A DNA stretch of 64,000 nt, taken from the NCBI RefSeq assembly GCF_030013905.1, contig NZ_CP124862.1, positions 3,351,051-3,415,050 on the forward strand, given 5' to 3'. Of this stretch, positions 62,319 to 64,000 are shown one piece after another. A model generated the notes under the pieces. The model saw only the letters and a program-made list of their open reading frames with translations. It was not told the DNA's origin and ran no database searches. The stretch's first letter is position 1. Each line of letters begins with the position of its first letter. The DNA is from Petroclostridium sp. X23. GTDB taxonomy: Bacteria; Bacillota; Clostridia; SK-Y3. The translations under genes and the position numbers were made by a program.

Positions 62319-63722
62319 ATGGGAATCAGAAAAAAGCTGCAGGATTTTAAAAGCAGACTGAGTGACAGGCATATGTACAGCATTGTGCTGGTAGTAACGG
62401 CAGTGATAGCCACTGCGGGCATATATCAGTATAAAAAGGCATTAAACTATAGAAATTATGTTGAGAATCAGTACAACAGATCTTTTCATGAGCTTGTGAA
62501 TTATGTCGAGAACCTGGAGACATCATTAGCCAAAGGAATGTTGGTGAATAGTCCCGACCAAATGGTGGTATTATCTTCCGAGATATGGAGAAAAGCAGCT
62601 TTTGCCCAAGCAAATATTGGTCAATTGCCTATTTCTCACGTACAGTTGGACAAGACATCCAAGTTTTTAACACAAGTAGGAGATTATACCTTTAGTCTTT
62701 CCCGGAAGGCTTTAAACAAAGAAGAAATAACCGATAAAGAATATGCGCAATTGGAGCAGCTTCATAAATACGCGGATACACTAAGCAAGACCCTTAACAA
62801 TATGCAGGACGATTTATATGCAGGCAGATTGAAGTTTGGTGAACTGCAGCAGGAAGGGAGAAAATATTTCAGTAAAGCGGCAAAAAATATTTCTGTGACT
62901 AAGATAGAAAACATAGAAAAAGAATTTGTAGATTATCCATCATTGATTTACGATGGTCCTTTCTCAGATCATATAGAAAGGATGGATCCAAGACTGCTCA
63001 AAGGTGCAACAGAGATGTCGCAGGAGAAAGCCCGGGATAAAGCTGTAAGCTTTATTGGAGGCAATAGGGCAAAAAATGTGGAGAATACCGGTGAAAGCAA
63101 TGGTGCTATAAAGACCTATACGTTTGCAATGAGTCCTGATCAGCAGCAAAATGGCAATAAGGATAGAAGAATATCTATCTCAATCACAAAAATGGGTGGA
63201 CATGTATTATGGATGCTGGACAACCGGGATGTTTCAAAAAGCAGCATGGATATCGATGAGGCGAAGAAAAAGGCAAAAGCTTTTCTGGAAGCCCAAGGGT
63301 ATAAGAGTATGAAGGAAAGCTACTATATAAAAAATGACGGCATTGCTACCATTAATTATGCGTACGTACAAGATGATATCATCATTTATCCCGACTTAAT
63401 AAAAGTAAAAGTTGCGTTAGATAATGGAGAGATTGTAGGTTTTGAAAGTCAGGGATATATTATGGCACACCAAGATACACGTAAGCTTCCGCCGATAAAG
63501 GTTACGGAAGAAGCAGCCAAACAAAAAATAAACAAGAGGCTAACAATTGATTCCGGCAGAATGGCAGTCATACCGCTGGAGTCAAAACGCGAAGTATTAT
63601 GTTATGAATTTAAAGGAAAGTTTGATGACAAAAATTTCTTAGTTTATATTAATGCAGAAACAGGGCAAGAGGAAAAAATATTGCTTCTGCTTGAAACGCC
63701 CAATGGTATATTAACAATGTGA
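62319..63722 (+). CDS. ypeB: Germination protein YpeB
   Basis: A 467-residue protein with one N-terminal membrane helix (about 20-36), a helical domain to about 200, and three PepSY-like domains in the C-terminal half (EKARDKAVSFIGG, DEAKKKAKAFLEAQGY, EEAAKQKINKRL). YpeB is needed to localise and stabilise SleB in the spore, and the two genes form one operon here as in other spore formers. RBS AAGGAGG. Confidence 0.93.
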   Translation: MGIRKKLQDFKSRLSDRHMYSIVLVVTAVIATAGIYQYKKALNYRNYVENQYNRSFHELVNYVENLETSLAKGMLVNSPDQMVVLSSEIWRKAAFAQANIGQLPISHVQLDKTSKFLTQVGDYTFSLSRKALNKEEITDKEYAQLEQLHKYADTLSKTLNNMQDDLYAGRLKFGELQQEGRKYFSKAAKNISVTKIENIEKEFVDYPSLIYDGPFSDHIERMDPRLLKGATEMSQEKARDKAVSFIGGNRAKNVENTGESNGAIKTYTFAMSPDQQQNGNKDRRISISITKMGGHVLWMLDNRDVSKSSMDIDEAKKKAKAFLEAQGYKSMKESYYIKNDGIATINYAYVQDDIIIYPDLIKVKVALDNGEIVGFESQGYIMAHQDTRKLPPIKVTEEAAKQKINKRLTIDSGRMAVIPLESKREVLCYEFKGKFDDKNFLVYINAETGQEEKILLLLETPNGILTM

Positions 63723-63728
63723 AGCTGG

Positions 63729-63757
63729 TTTACAGTTCACAGTTCACGGTTCACAGA
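63729..63757. repeat. TTCACAG tandem repeat, second main copy
   Basis: TTACAGTTCACAGTTCACGG followed by TTCACAG: four imperfect units right after ypeB, matching 28858-28893. Confidence 0.7.
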
Positions 63758-63862
63758 AATGTCTATCGTGGGTTGTGAACTTTTTTCTCAAATTTTACTT
63801 AACATAAAAAAGCATTGCGTGTAAAGACTAATACCAGACGCTAAAAAAAGGAGGCTGGTACT

Positions 63863-64000
63863 ATGAGTAGACGTTCTATGATGTCAGATAAGCTAAAATA
63901 TGAGATCGCAAAAGAATTGGGAGTCTACGACGTAGTTAAGACAGAAGGTTGGGGAAGTGTAAGTTCGCGTGACTGTGGAAACATCGTAGCTAAGGCAATT
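63863..64000 (+). CDS. Alpha/beta-type small acid-soluble spore protein (cut by window edge)
   Basis: 46 codons are visible before the window ends. MSDKLKYEIAKELGVYD and the segment WGSVSSRDCGNIVAKAI show the two alpha/beta SASP signature regions (KxEIAxELGV and GxxxSRxxGxxG-like). These coat spore DNA and protect it. The start has AAAGGAGG upstream. The Cys and Asn in the second motif (RDCGNIV) differ from the usual Gly-rich pattern, so it may be a divergent member. Confidence 0.85.
   Translation, partial: MSRRSMMSDKLKYEIAKELGVYDVVKTEGWGSVSSRDCGNIVAKAI

Overview
The window is a low-GC stretch of chromosome from a strictly anaerobic, spore-forming member of the class Clostridia. The evidence is a bifurcating-type [FeFe]-hydrogenase operon, AdhE, Rex boxes, a SipL-type spore-coat protein, SleB/YpeB, an alpha/beta SASP, Veg, and a split 2-hydroxyacyl-CoA dehydratase activator. 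The genus cannot be named from sequence alone. Nearly all genes read on the + strand.

Layout. 1-4.5 kb: end of a cobalt-type ABC ATPase, cbiX, an AraC regulator, an orphan leuB behind an unusual leader, and an exonuclease/endonuclease/phosphatase-type lipoprotein. 4.5-7.9 kb: a 3' remnant of porB and an S-layer-homology protein, bracketed by two identical 40-bp terminators. 8-22 kb: a carbohydrate-catabolism island with two RpiR regulators, Zn-dehydrogenase, DhnA-type aldolase, FGGY kinase, split transketolase, SDR and TRAP transporter. It is scarred by rearrangement: a 1.9-kb duplication carries both transketolase halves, and there are remnants of rpiR, dctM and a second FGGY kinase. 22-29.5 kb: CPBP protease, K+ channel, split dehydratase activator, small membrane protein and lipoprotein.

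29.7-42.2 kb: a redox block with three promoters of the same design (TTGACA-like -35, 17-bp spacer, TATAAT, Rex box 4-5 bp downstream). Operon 1 encodes a thioredoxin-like ferredoxin, a PAS-containing sensory hydrogenase, a SpoIIE-type phosphatase and a TnpB-family protein. Operon 2 encodes HydC/HydB/HydA and a second thioredoxin-like ferredoxin. The third promoter drives adhE. Together they suggest NADH/H2-responsive control of H2 and ethanol production.

The most unusual item is the TnpB-family gene. All three RuvC catalytic acidic positions appear replaced (Gly283, Lys346, Ser438), while the zinc-ribbon cysteines remain. It lies 15 bp after the phosphatase gene with no transposase or transposon ends, and a well-formed omega-RNA-like scaffold with its own terminator follows it. 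This looks like a nuclease-dead, RNA-guided DNA-binding protein adopted into a hydrogenase-sensing operon.

42-64 kb: SbcD/SbcC-like nuclease pair, DUF5685-like protein plus a DnaJ-domain protein, HAD phosphatase, RND efflux pair, chemoreceptor, YyaC, a ferritin-like/PAS/SpoIIE phosphatase fusion, and a sporulation block (veg, sipL, sleB, ypeB, SASP). A family of about 150-bp palindromic intergenic repeats and other small repeats are scattered throughout.
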